64,000 bases of DNA from Halochromatium salexigens (GTDB lineage Bacteria > Pseudomonadota > Gammaproteobacteria > Chromatiales > Chromatiaceae). Below the pieces are notes generated by a model. The model saw only the letters and a program-made list of their open reading frames with translations, did no database searches and was not told the DNA's origin. Each line of letters opens with the position of its first letter. Positions within the stretch are counted from its first letter, which is position 1. A program made the translations under genes and the position numbers. The DNA is taken from positions 1 to 64,000 of the forward strand of contig NZ_NHSF01000074.1 in the NCBI RefSeq assembly GCF_016653295.1, written 5' to 3'. This document shows, piece after piece, positions 36,392 to 45,019 of this stretch.

Positions 36392-37702
36392 TCAGGGTAA
36401 CAGCGGCGACCAAGCCGGCTCGCGCACCTCGCCCGATTCCTGCGACAGGCGCTGACCCGAGCCGCCCGCGATGGGCGTCACTGACAACACGCCACGGCCA
36501 TTGTTTTGGCTCGCATAAATTACCATGCTGCCGTTGGGCGCGAAACTCGGCGACTCATCGAGTGCGCCATTGCTCACCAATCGCCGCGAGCCGCCGCCGT
36601 TTGCATCGGTGACCAGGATCTGGAAGCGGCCATTGACCCGCGTCACCATCACCAATGACCGCCCATCCGGCGCGTAGCTGGCGGCGGCGTTGTAGTCGCC
36701 TTCGAAGGTCACCCGCTGCGCCGGCCCACCGCTCGCCGACACCCGATAGATCTGAGGTCGCCCGCCCCGATCCGAGGTAAAGACGATCTGGCGGCCATCC
36801 GGCGACCAGGCCGGTTCGGTATCGATCGCATAGTGATCGGTGAGCCGCGTCAATTGCTTGCTCGCCAGCTCCATCACATAGATGTCCGGATTGCCGTCTT
36901 TCGACAGGGTCATCGCCAGCCGACGCCCGTCCGGCGAGAACGCCGGCGAGCCATTGATCCCCTCGAAGCTGGCCACGCGCTCGCGCCGCCCGCTGGTCAG
37001 TTCCTGGATGAAGATGCTCGACTTGCTCCCCTCGAACGAGACATAGGCCAGCCGCTGTGCATCCGGCGACCAGGTCGGCGACATGATCGGATCGGCCGAA
37101 TCGACGATGGTCTGCGGATTGTAGCCATCGGCATCCGACACCCGCAGCGCGACCCGCGAGTCGCTGCCGCGAGGGCCGGAGGTGACATAGGCGAGCCGGG
37201 TCGCAAAGACGCCCCGTTCGCCGGTCAAGGTCTCATAGATCTGATCGGCGATCCGGTGCGCGGCATGGCGCAGCCCACGCTCGCTCGCGCGCAGCGAATG
37301 GGAGGCGATCTCGTCGCCGCTGAAGACATCGAACAGGCTCCAGCGCAGGCTGTAGCCGCCGCCCTCGGCCGGGCTGATCTCACCGATCACCAGGTTGTTG
37401 ATATCGAGCAATTGCCATTCGCGAAAATCGATCTCGTCCTGGCGATGCGGCATGTTCAGCATCTCGCGTCGGGGCAGCGAGCGGAAGCGACCACTGCGAC
37501 TGAGATCGGCGCTGATGACGTTGGCCAGATCAACGCCAGGGCGCGCGCTCTCGCGCTCGCCAAAGGGCACCACCGCGATCGGTTGCGCGCCCTCGACGCC
37601 ACCGGTCACCTCGATGGTGAGTTTGGCCTGAGCCTGGCCGATCGCCAGCATGAGAACACAGGCGAGCATCGGTATCAGCACATGGCTTGGGCGTTGCATC
37701 AT
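36392..37702 (-). CDS. tolB: Tol-Pal system beta-propeller protein TolB
   Basis: A 436-residue periplasmic protein with a signal peptide (about 4-26, ending AQA), an N-terminal alpha/beta domain (about 27-155) and a six-bladed propeller made of DPP/WD40-like PD40 repeats (SPTWSPDAQRLAYVS, GSPAFSPDGRRLAMTL, EPAWSPDGRQIVFTS and similar). It binds Pal and the N-terminus communicates with TolA. ATG 37702 is preferred because GGGAG lies just upstream; tolA ends 23 bp before. Confidence 0.96.
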   Translation of the reverse strand: MMQRPSHVLIPMLACVLMLAIGQAQAKLTIEVTGGVEGAQPIAVVPFGERESARPGVDLANVISADLSRSGRFRSLPRREMLNMPHRQDEIDFREWQLLDINNLVIGEISPAEGGGYSLRWSLFDVFSGDEIASHSLRASERGLRHAAHRIADQIYETLTGERGVFATRLAYVTSGPRGSDSRVALRVSDADGYNPQTIVDSADPIMSPTWSPDAQRLAYVSFEGSKSSIFIQELTSGRRERVASFEGINGSPAFSPDGRRLAMTLSKDGNPDIYVMELASKQLTRLTDHYAIDTEPAWSPDGRQIVFTSDRGGRPQIYRVSASGGPAQRVTFEGDYNAAASYAPDGRSLVMVTRVNGRFQILVTDANGGGSRRLVSNGALDESPSFAPNGSMVIYASQNNGRGVLSVTPIAGGSGQRLSQESGEVREPAWSPLLP

Positions 37703-37725
37703 ATCGTCTCCCTCGGATTGCCGGC

Positions 37726-39135
37726 TCAAGGCCGAAAGATAAGATCGAAGTCGCGGAACAGCTCGAACTCATCGCCCTCTGGAACCGGCAACGGTGAGGC
37801 CTGATAGATGGCGGCGACCACGGATTGGTCGAACGCGGCCTTACCGCTACTCTCGACGACGCGAACGCTGCCGGCAATGACCGCACCGCCCGGCTCGAGC
37901 TGCAGATTCACCCTGGTTTCCAAATCCTGGCGCTGTCCCTGGGGTCGCACCCAGTATTGTCGCACTTGATTGGTGATCAGGGGCGCCCAGCGGTTCGTGA
38001 TCTCCGCTGCCGAGGCGCCGCCCCGCCGGCCAGTCTCCCGATCATCGCCTTCCTCTCGCCGGATGGTTTCCTCCGCCTCCAGTGCCTCCCGCATCTCTCG
38101 CTCGCGCGCCTCGGCCTGTTCGGCCTCGCGCCGGCGTCGCAGTTCCTCGCGCTCGCGCTCTAGTTCGGCCTGGCGCTCGGCCTGGCGGCGGCGGGCCTCC
38201 TCCTCCGCTTGGCGCTGACGTTCTTGCTCAGCCTTGCGTTCGGCCTCACGCCGCGCGGCTTCCTCGGCCCGACGTTGGGCCTCCGCCTCCGCTTGGCGCT
38301 GGCGTTCCTGTTCAGCCTTACGTTCGGCTTCCCGGCGAGCCGCCTCTTCGGCTAGGCGCTGGCGCTCCTGCTCGGCCTGGCGCTCGGCCTCACGCCGCGC
38401 GGCCTCTTCAGCTAGACGTTGGCGTTCCTGCTCAGCCTGGCGTTCGGCCTCACGGCGAGCCGCCTCCTCCGCTTGGCGTTGGCGTTCTTGCTCAGCCTGG
38501 CGCTCGGCCTCACGGCGAGCCGCCTCTTCGGCTAGGCGCTGGCGCTCCTGTTCAGCCTGGCGTTCGGCCTCACGGCGGGCCTCCTCCTCCGCTTGGCGCT
38601 GGCGTTCCTGTTCAGCCTGGCGTTCGGCCTCACGGCGAGCCGCCTCTTCAGCTAGGCGCTGGCGCTCCCGTTCGGCCTGGCGCTCGGCCTCACGGCGCGC
38701 GGCTTCCTCGGCCTGGCGTTCGGCCTCTGCTTCGGCCCGACGCTGGGCCTCTGCTTCCGCGCGCCGCGCTCGCTCCGCCTCCAACCGGGCTGCCTCGGCG
38801 ACGGCCTCGCGCAGGCGTTGCGTTTCCGATGACTCGGGTTCCGGCTCCGGCTCGGGCTCGGGCTCGGGCTCGGGTTCCGGCTCTGGTTTTGGGATCGGCT
38901 CTGGCAACGGCCTCGCTGCTTCAGCCGTGTCGGGGCTGCCGGCGCGCAAGTCGGCAATTTGCTCCGCGATCTCCGGTGATCGACCCATTTGCGCCTGGAT
39001 CATCTGCTCAAAGGCACCGACGCGCTCGCTCCGCACCCGCCAATCGATGCCGACCACCATCAACACCAGTAGCACTAGGTGCAGCAGGATCGACCAGAGA
39101 TAGGCGCGCGGGAAGCGCTGCAGGATCTCCCACAT
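37726..39135 (-). CDS. tolA: Cell envelope integrity protein TolA
   Basis: A 469-residue inner-membrane protein bridging TolQR to TolB-Pal. Domain I has one N-terminal membrane helix (about 14-34). A Pro/Glu stretch (PEPEPEPEPEPE) at about 80-105 is followed by domain II, about 240 residues of almost pure Ala/Glu/Arg/Gln helix with a 20-residue period (AERQAEQERQRLAEEAARRE). Domain III (about 370-469) is the TonB-like C-terminal fold (INLQLEPGGAVIAGSVRVVE-type strand, QSVVAAIYQASPLPVPEG). The repeat makes the helix unusually long and regular. It starts 10 bp after tolR. Confidence 0.94.
   Translation of the reverse strand: MWEILQRFPRAYLWSILLHLVLLVLMVVGIDWRVRSERVGAFEQMIQAQMGRSPEIAEQIADLRAGSPDTAEAARPLPEPIPKPEPEPEPEPEPEPEPEPESSETQRLREAVAEAARLEAERARRAEAEAQRRAEAEAERQAEEAARREAERQAERERQRLAEEAARREAERQAEQERQRQAEEEARREAERQAEQERQRLAEEAARREAERQAEQERQRQAEEAARREAERQAEQERQRLAEEAARREAERQAEQERQRLAEEAARREAERKAEQERQRQAEAEAQRRAEEAARREAERKAEQERQRQAEEEARRRQAERQAELEREREELRRRREAEQAEAREREMREALEAEETIRREEGDDRETGRRGGASAAEITNRWAPLITNQVRQYWVRPQGQRQDLETRVNLQLEPGGAVIAGSVRVVESSGKAAFDQSVVAAIYQASPLPVPEGDEFELFRDFDLIFRP
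38281..38700 (-). repeat. Tandem 60-bp repeat in tolA domain II
   Basis: Seven 60-bp units in exact phase (38281, 38341, 38401, 38461, 38521, 38581, 38641), each about 80-95 percent alike, with more degenerate copies on both flanks (from about 38160 and to about 38760). Each unit encodes a 20-residue Ala/Glu/Arg/Gln segment of the periplasmic helix. The high DNA identity suggests recent duplication or ongoing homogenisation. Confidence 0.9.
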
Positions 39136-39145
39136 GACAGGCCGA

Positions 39146-39598
39146 TCAGCGGCGCTCCTCGCCCACGCCGGACGCTGGTGGCCGGGTCACCAGGCCGACA
39201 CTGGGGATGCCCGCGGCCTGCGCGGCGACCATGGCGTCGATCACAACACCGTAGTCAACCGTCGTGTCGGCGCGCACGACCACGGCGAGCCCCGAGTCGC
39301 GCGCGCGCGCCGCGCGCAGTTGTTCGTAGAGCCGTCGTTGATCGACCGGCAGCGGCTCGGCCTCGCCGAGATCGAGATAGGTGTCGCCAAAACGGTCGAT
39401 ATGGATGATCACCGGCGGCGCGCCCTCGCCGGCCTGTGGTTGCGCGTCGGCCGCGGGCAGATCCACCTTGACCCCCTGGGTGATCAAGGGCGCTGTCACC
39501 AAAAAGATGACCAACAGCACCAGCATCACGTCGATATAGGGGACGACGTTGATCTCGGCCATCGGCCGGCGACGCTGGCGACCGTTTCTCCTCGTCAT
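39146..39598 (-). CDS. tolR: Biopolymer transport protein TolR
   Basis: A 150-residue ExbD/TolR protein. The basic N-terminus is followed by the single membrane helix NVVPYIDVMLVLLVIFLVTA (about 17-36) with the essential Asp of the proton path in YIDVML. The periplasmic domain dimerises and contacts peptidoglycan. It lies between tolQ and tolA in one operon. Confidence 0.97.
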   Translation of the reverse strand: MTRRNGRQRRRPMAEINVVPYIDVMLVLLVIFLVTAPLITQGVKVDLPAADAQPQAGEGAPPVIIHIDRFGDTYLDLGEAEPLPVDQRRLYEQLRAARARDSGLAVVVRADTTVDYGVVIDAMVAAQAAGIPSVGLVTRPPASGVGEERR

Positions 39599-39633
39599 GG
39601 TGCTGCTCGAGCGATCACGCGCAACTTCGGGAC

Positions 39634-40308
39634 TCAGCCCCGGCCTTGCCGTTGCAGGAGGATCGAGAACTCTTCCATGAACTCCTCGTAGCGGCTATGC
39701 AGACGCTCGACCTGACTCACATAGCGGTTGTAGGCGACCACCGCGGGGATCGCCGCGAGCAGGCCGACGGCGGTCGTGATCAGGGCCTCGGACATCCCCG
39801 GCCCCACCAGGGCAAGGGTGTTCTGCTGCATGTTGCCGAGCGCCTGGAAGGCATTCATGGTGCCCCAGACCGTGCCGAAGAGACCAAGGTAGGGGCTGGT
39901 GGAGCCGACCGTGGCGAGGAACGGAAGGTTGGACTCGAGCCGATCCATCTCCCTGCTCAGGGCCACCCGCATCGCGCGCTCGGCGCCTTGGATCAGGCCC
40001 GCGCTATCGTCCGGCCTGACCTTGCGCAGGCGCACGTACTCCTTGAAGCCGTTGCGGAAGATCCCCGGCAGGCCGTTCAAGCGCGCGTCATCCTGGCCGA
40101 GTTCACGGTAGAGCGCGCTGAGGTCGCCACCGGACCAGAACTGTTGTTCGAAGGTATCGGCGCGCGCGCGCGCCCGACGGAGCACCCGCGCGCGGTCGAA
40201 GATCGCGGCCCAGGACAGGACCGAGGCGAACACCAGCACCAGCAGCACCAGCTTGACGACCAGCCCCGCTTGCGCGACCAGATCGATCAGTGACAGTTCA
40301 GAGCCCAT
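39634..40308 (-). CDS. tolQ: Biopolymer transport protein TolQ
   Basis: A 224-residue MotA/TolQ/ExbB channel protein with three membrane helices (about 14-36, 130-155 and 170-192). Typical segments are LPFLATVGSTSPYLGLFGTVWGTM and SEALITTAVGLLAAIPAVVAYN, which line the proton channel with TolR. ATG 40308 has GGAG nine bases upstream. It overlaps the end of ybgC by 11 bp. Confidence 0.97.
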   Translation of the reverse strand: MGSELSLIDLVAQAGLVVKLVLLVLVFASVLSWAAIFDRARVLRRARARADTFEQQFWSGGDLSALYRELGQDDARLNGLPGIFRNGFKEYVRLRKVRPDDSAGLIQGAERAMRVALSREMDRLESNLPFLATVGSTSPYLGLFGTVWGTMNAFQALGNMQQNTLALVGPGMSEALITTAVGLLAAIPAVVAYNRYVSQVERLHSRYEEFMEEFSILLQRQGRG

Positions 40309-40759
40309 GGGTGATGTCTCCGTTGGCGCCGCCTCTGTCGGTGGACGGAGCGAGCGCGTTCAGCACGGCCTCCGGGATGCGGGTTGGACGTAAGTGATCG
40401 GCGTCAAGACAGGCGATATTGACCTGCGCCCGGCAGCAGACATGATCGTCGCGGGCAGCAAGGATCCGCTGCTCGAAATCGATGCTCGCGCGCCGCTGCG
40501 CGGTCAGCCTCAGCGTCACCCGCAGCGCTTGATCCAGAGCAGCCGGACGCACGAAATCCAGGGACATCTTGCGGACCGCGAAGAGGATACCCTGCTCAGC
40601 GCGCAGCCGCGCCTGCTCGAAGCCGAGCGCGCGCAGCCATTCGGTGCGCGCGCGCTCGAGAAAGTGCAGATAGCGCGCGTGATAGACGACGCCGCCGGCA
40701 TCGGTATCTTCGTAGTAGATGCGCACGGGCCATTCAAAGACCGGGGCCTGCGGGGACAT
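40298..40759 (-). CDS. ybgC: Acyl-CoA thioesterase YbgC
   Basis: A 153-residue hot-dog fold thioesterase acting on acyl-CoA or acyl-ACP. The YbgC/4HBT signature YYEDTDAGGVVYHARYLHFLERARTEW contains the catalytic Asp (Asp in EDTDAGG). ATG 40759 gives the family length; the frame extends further upstream without support. It is the first gene of the Tol-Pal operon, as in many gammaproteobacteria. The 235-bp gap to ruvB probably holds the operon promoter, which I could not define. Confidence 0.94.
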   Translation of the reverse strand: MSPQAPVFEWPVRIYYEDTDAGGVVYHARYLHFLERARTEWLRALGFEQARLRAEQGILFAVRKMSLDFVRPAALDQALRVTLRLTAQRRASIDFEQRILAARDDHVCCRAQVNIACLDADHLRPTRIPEAVLNALAPSTDRGGANGDITHGL

Positions 40760-40994
40760 GGCAGTGGATCGAGGCACAGCGATTGTGGGTTGGACACCAG
40801 CATCGGCGCGCGGATGTGCGCCAGCACAGCCGACGATTCTACCTGGATCAGGCGCGAACGCCATGGCCCGCGCGAGGCCCACGCAATCACAGGCGGCTGC
40901 AGCTGGGACGGTAACGCGCTTGGTGAGTTCCCGTGGTACCTAATGCATGCATGCGCCCCGGCCCGGAGCTGGTCCCCGGAACGGAACCCGCTGC

Positions 40995-42092
40995 CTATTC
41001 CGCCGGGTGCGACGGGCTTGGCTCCAATTCAGGCAGGTCGGGCTGTGGTGGCAACAGGCCGAAGTGCTGATAGGCGGTGTTGGTCGCCATGCGCCCGCGC
41101 GGGGTGCGCATCAGATAGCCCTGCTGGATCAGGAACGGCTCGAGCACATCCTCGATGGTGCCCCGCTCCTCGCCGATCGCGGCGGCCAGGCTCTCGACCC
41201 CGACCGGCCCACCATCGAACTTCTCGATCACCGCGCTCAGCAGCCGCCGGTCCATGTGATCGAAGCCGCGCGCATCGACCTTGAGCATCGCCAGCGCCTG
41301 GTCGGCGACCGCGCGGCTGATCTTGCCATCGGCGCGCACCTGGGCGAAGTCGCGCACCCGGCGCAACAGCCGATTGGCGATCCGCGGGGTGCCGCGCGAG
41401 CGGCGCGCGATCTCGGCGGCACCCTCGGCATCGGTCTCGATCGCCAGGATCTCGGCCGAGCGGCGCACGATGCACGCCAGGTCTTCGTCGGAATAATATT
41501 CGAGCCGCTGCACGATGCCGAAGCGATCGCGCAGCGGCGAGGTGAGCAAGCCGGCGCGGGTGGTCGCCCCGACCAGCGTGAACGGCGGTAGATCGAGCTT
41601 GATCGAGCGCGCCGCCGGTCCATCGCCGATCATGATGTCGAGCTGGAAGTCCTCCATCGCCGGATAGAGCACCTCCTCGACCACCGGGCTGAGGCGATGG
41701 ATCTCGTCGACGAAGAGCACATCGCCGGACTCGAGGTTGGTCAGCAGTGCGGCGAGATCGCCGGGCTTCTCCAGCACCGGCCCCGAGGTCTGGCGCAGGT
41801 TGACCTGCATCTCGTGCGCGATGATGTGCGAGAGGGTGGTCTTGCCGAGCCCCGGCGGGCCGAAGATCAGGGTGTGATCCAGCGCCTCGCCGCGACCGCG
41901 TGCGGCGCCGATGAAGATCTCCATCTGCTCGCAGACCGCCGGCTGGCCGACATAGTCGGCGAGTCGGCGCGGGCGGATGGCGCGATCAATGGCACCATCA
42001 TCGCTGGCCGCCGCAGGACTGATAACACGCTCGGGCTCGGTCACTGTCAATGTGCTGGACGGGGTTGGTGATTGCGGCTGACCGCAGACCAT
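40995..42092 (-). CDS. ruvB: Holliday junction branch migration helicase RuvB
   Basis: A 365-residue AAA+ motor driving branch migration with RuvA. Walker A is [10 protein letters not shown], Walker [11 protein letters not shown], followed by sensor 1 GATTRAG and the arginine finger region [13 protein letters not shown]. The C-terminal winged helix contains [16 protein letters not shown]-like sequence. The N-terminus is about 15 residues longer than usual if ATG 42092 is used (a Ser/Thr/Pro-rich leader). It starts 31 bp after the ruvA stop. Confidence 0.96.
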   Translation of the reverse strand: MVCGQPQSPTPSSTLTVTEPERVISPAAASDDGAIDRAIRPRRLADYVGQPAVCEQMEIFIGAARGRGEALDHTLIFGPPGLGKTTLSHIIAHEMQVNLRQTSGPVLEKPGDLAALLTNLESGDVLFVDEIHRLSPVVEEVLYPAMEDFQLDIMIGDGPAARSIKLDLPPFTLVGATTRAGLLTSPLRDRFGIVQRLEYYSDEDLACIVRRSAEILAIETDAEGAAEIARRSRGTPRIANRLLRRVRDFAQVRADGKISRAVADQALAMLKVDARGFDHMDRRLLSAVIEKFDGGPVGVESLAAAIGEERGTIEDVLEPFLIQQGYLMRTPRGRMATNTAYQHFGLLPPQPDLPELEPSPSHPAE

Positions 42093-42123
42093 AGCACAGG
42101 CCGGTGGGGCTTTGGCCGCACGC

Positions 42124-42744
42124 TCAGCTTGGTGTGACGGACTTGAGTGCCGCGCGGATGATCTCCTCCGATGTCTTCGCCCCATCATCCGCTGCGCGCG
42201 CCATGCGGTTCGCATCCGGCGGCTTATAGCCGAGCGCGATCAGCGCGCCGATGGCATCGGTGAGCGGATCATCCGGCGCCGTCATCGGCATCGCCGTGGC
42301 CGCCGCTGGCGCCCCGGCACTCGGCGCGGGCGGGTCACCGAGTTCGGCGATGCGGTCCTTCATCTCCATCACCAACCGCTGCGCAGTCTTCTTGCCGATG
42401 CCGGGTAGCCGGCTCAGCATCGCGAGATCCTCTTGCTCGACGCATTGGGCGAAGCGCGCCGCGTCCATCCCGGAGAGGATCGCCAGCGCCATCTTCGCGC
42501 CGACGCCGGTCACACGCAGCAAGGCGCGAAACAGGGCGCGATCGTGCTCGCTGCGAAACCCATAGAGCACATGCGCGTCATCGCGGATCAGCAGATGGGT
42601 CACCAGCGTCACCGATTCACCGACCGCCGGCAGATCGTAGAAGGTCGACATCGGCGCCTCGACCTCGTAGCCCACGCCGCCACAGTCGATCAGCACCTGT
42701 GGTGGATGTTTGGCGATGATCTCGCCGCGCAGGCGCCCGATCAT
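42124..42744 (-). CDS. ruvA: Holliday junction-binding protein RuvA
   Basis: A 206-residue tetrameric protein that recognises four-way junctions. Domain I starts [20 protein letters not shown]; helix-hairpin-helix motifs are [18 protein letters not shown] and [18 protein letters not shown]. Domain III (about 160-206), which binds RuvB, is preceded by an Ala/Pro flexible linker. Its start overlaps the end of ruvC by four bases. Confidence 0.97.
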   Translation of the reverse strand: MIGRLRGEIIAKHPPQVLIDCGGVGYEVEAPMSTFYDLPAVGESVTLVTHLLIRDDAHVLYGFRSEHDRALFRALLRVTGVGAKMALAILSGMDAARFAQCVEQEDLAMLSRLPGIGKKTAQRLVMEMKDRIAELGDPPAPSAGAPAAATAMPMTAPDDPLTDAIGALIALGYKPPDANRMARAADDGAKTSEEIIRAALKSVTPS

Positions 42745-43274
42745 GGCCGGAAATCGCGCCAGCTCGCCGCCGCCCGCTTGCGCTGCGGGATGCCCATCGA
42801 ATGGGCATGGCAGAGCGCGATGGCGAGCGCATCGGCCTCGTCCTCGCCCGGTTGATCGCTGAGCGACAAGAGCACACGCACCATCTGTTGGACCTGGAAT
42901 TTCTCCGCGTTACCGGTGCCGACCACCGCGAGTTTGACCGATTTGGGGCTGTATTCGTGCACCACCACCCCGCCCTTGAGGCCGGCGCAGAGCACCGCGC
43001 CGCGCGCCTGACCGATCTTCAGCGCGGCGGTCGCATCGCGGGCGAAGATCAACTGCTCGACCGCCATCTCGTGCGGGCGATGCTCGGCAACCACCGCCGC
43101 GACCTGATCGAAGATCAAGCCCAATCGATCCGGCCAGGCATGCTGCCCGACCCGCACGCAGCCGCGCGCGATGCAGATGCTGCGCTGGCCATCGGTATCG
43201 ATCACGCCATAGCCGGTGTTGCGCGAGCCGGGATCGATGCCGAGCACGCGATGGCGAAGCGGCGGCTGTGACAT
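42741..43274 (-). CDS. ruvC: Holliday junction resolvase RuvC
   Basis: A 177-residue endonuclease that resolves Holliday junctions at ATTG-like sites. The acidic active site is formed by the Asp in LGIDPGSRNTGYG, Glu in AVEQLIFARD, and the Asp pair in the DEADALAIALCHA segment. ATG 43274 gives the standard N-terminus; the frame is open further upstream but inside yebC. The stop overlaps the ruvA start. Confidence 0.97.
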   Translation of the reverse strand: MSQPPLRHRVLGIDPGSRNTGYGVIDTDGQRSICIARGCVRVGQHAWPDRLGLIFDQVAAVVAEHRPHEMAVEQLIFARDATAALKIGQARGAVLCAGLKGGVVVHEYSPKSVKLAVVGTGNAEKFQVQQMVRVLLSLSDQPGEDEADALAIALCHAHSMGIPQRKRAAASWRDFRP

Positions 43275-43293
43275 GGGGATGGCCCGCTGCTGC

Positions 43294-44043
43294 TCAGTTG
43301 TCGAGCGCGGCCATGATCTCGTCGGGAATGTCGGCGTTGTTGTAGACCTCTTGCACGTCGTCGAGATCTTCGAGCGCATCGACCATCTTCAGCAGCTTCT
43401 CGGCGCCCTCGGCGTCGAGTTCGACCTGGGTCGCGGCGTTGAAGCTGACCTCGGAGACACTGGTATCGAAGCCGCCGGCGGCCAGTGCGTCACAGACCGC
43501 ACTGAACTCCTCCGGAGCGGTGATCACATCGAGCGAGCCATCATCGTTGACCACCACATCCTCGGCGCCCGCCTCGAGCGCGGCCTCCATCACCGCGTCT
43601 TCATCGGTGCCGGGCTGAAAGCTGACCACGCCCTGCTTCGCGAACAGGTATGCCACCGAGCCATCGGTGCCCAGGTTGCCGCCATACTTGCTGAATGCAT
43701 GGCGCACCTCGGAGGCGGTGCGGTTGCGATTGTCGGTCATGCAATCGACCATCACCGCGACACCGCCGGGCGCATAGCCTTCGTAGCGGATCTCCTCGTA
43801 GTTGTCGCCATCATCGGCGCCGGCGCCGCGCTTGATCGCCCGCTCGACGGTATCGCGTGGCATATTGGCGCCAAAGGCCTTGTCCATCGCCAGACGCAGG
43901 CGTGGATTCGAGCCAGGGTCGGCGCCGCCTTCGCGGGCCGCGACCGTGACCTCACGGATCAGCTTGGTCCAGATCTTGCCGCGCTTCTTGTCCTGCGCAG
44001 CCTTGCGGTGCTTGATGTTGGCCCATTTACTATGACCGGCCAT
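43294..44043 (-). CDS. yebC: YebC/PmpR-family translation or transcription factor
   Basis: A 249-residue member of the YebC family. The conserved start [20 protein letters not shown], the [12 protein letters not shown]-like stretch (here [18 protein letters not shown]), and the acidic C-terminal domain ([16 protein letters not shown]) are all present. Members were described as transcriptional regulators; more recent work links them to relieving ribosome stalling at proline tracts. It is the first gene of a yebC-ruvCAB unit, 19 bp before ruvC. Confidence 0.96.
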   Translation of the reverse strand: MAGHSKWANIKHRKAAQDKKRGKIWTKLIREVTVAAREGGADPGSNPRLRLAMDKAFGANMPRDTVERAIKRGAGADDGDNYEEIRYEGYAPGGVAVMVDCMTDNRNRTASEVRHAFSKYGGNLGTDGSVAYLFAKQGVVSFQPGTDEDAVMEAALEAGAEDVVVNDDGSLDVITAPEEFSAVCDALAAGGFDTSVSEVSFNAATQVELDAEGAEKLLKMVDALEDLDDVQEVYNNADIPDEIMAALDN

Positions 44044-44248
44044 GTGACGCCCTCGATTCTTGGTCCCACGACAGGGTGGGACCATTAGCTACTATGGAAT
44101 AGCTCGCCAGTCTATCATCGGCCGCAAGGCCACGGCAGCTAGGATGAGCGCATGCGGTTCCTTTACCCGATACCGATGATGCCGCAGAATCAATGTGCCA
44201 AAGCCTTGCCCCAACCCGCTACCGGAAGCGCCCGAGGAAGCCCTCATC

Positions 44249-45016
44249 GTGTCTCAAGAAATGATCTTCGAGCATCCGCTGAACGAACGCATCCGCACCT
44301 TTCTGCGGCTCGAGCATCTGTTCGAGAAGGTCGACTACTTCGTTGCTCAATCAGCGCATTGGAGTACCCGCGCCGCCCTGGACGGACTGCTCGATATCGT
44401 CACGATCACCGCCCGCGCCGATATCAAGACCGAGCTGCTCAAGGAGATCGATCGCAACCTCTCGACGCTCGCGCGGGTCCGCCATCAGCCGGGCGTCGAT
44501 CAAAGCGCGCTGAAAGAGGTCGTCGATGGTCTGGAGCAGGCCGCCGCCAGTATCCACGACATTCCCGGGCAGATCGGCAGCAAAGCGCGCGATGATGATT
44601 TCCTCAAGGCGATCGCCCAGCGCAACAGCATCCCGGGCGGCGCCTGCAGCTTCGATGTGCCGCTCTATCATCACTTCCTGACCCAGCCGATCGAGCAGCG
44701 CCGCGCGCGCATGGCTGGCTGGACCGATGAGATCCAGCCCGTCAGCGAGGCCATCCGGCTCGTGCTGTCGCTGGCCCGCACCAGCGCCACCCCGAGACAA
44801 CTGATCGCGCCCGAAGGCTTTTTTCAGGAGGCGCTGGACCTTCAGGTTCCGGCCCAACTGATCCGGGTCGGCATCGGGCTGGAGTGGGCCGTCTATCCCG
44901 AGATCAGCGGCCACAAAAACCGCTTCAGTCTGCGCTTCATGGAGGCGAGCACGGCCGGGCGGCCGGTGCAGTCGTCCGAGGACGTGCCCTTCAAGCTGAC
45001 CTGCTGCGTGTTCTGA
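44249..45016 (+). CDS. zapD: Cell division protein ZapD
   Basis: A 255-residue FtsZ-bundling protein (formerly DUF1342/YacF). The N-terminus IFEHPLNERIRTFLRLEHLF and helical body, then a beta domain near the end (RFSLRFMEASTAGRPVQ, PFKLTCCVF), match the family. I chose GTG 44249 because GAGGA lies ten bases upstream; ATG 44261 is an alternative and is closer to the family N-terminus. The gene is divergent from yebC with a 205-bp gap, which presumably holds both promoters. It is not next to coaE or yacG here. Confidence 0.92.
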   Translation: MSQEMIFEHPLNERIRTFLRLEHLFEKVDYFVAQSAHWSTRAALDGLLDIVTITARADIKTELLKEIDRNLSTLARVRHQPGVDQSALKEVVDGLEQAAASIHDIPGQIGSKARDDDFLKAIAQRNSIPGGACSFDVPLYHHFLTQPIEQRRARMAGWTDEIQPVSEAIRLVLSLARTSATPRQLIAPEGFFQEALDLQVPAQLIRVGIGLEWAVYPEISGHKNRFSLRFMEASTAGRPVQSSEDVPFKLTCCVF

Positions 45017-45019
45017 GAC

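Noticed and set aside
38082-39137. Long plus-strand Pro/Gly/Arg-rich frame opposite tolA
   Set aside because: Its repeats mirror the 60-bp tolA repeats on the other strand.
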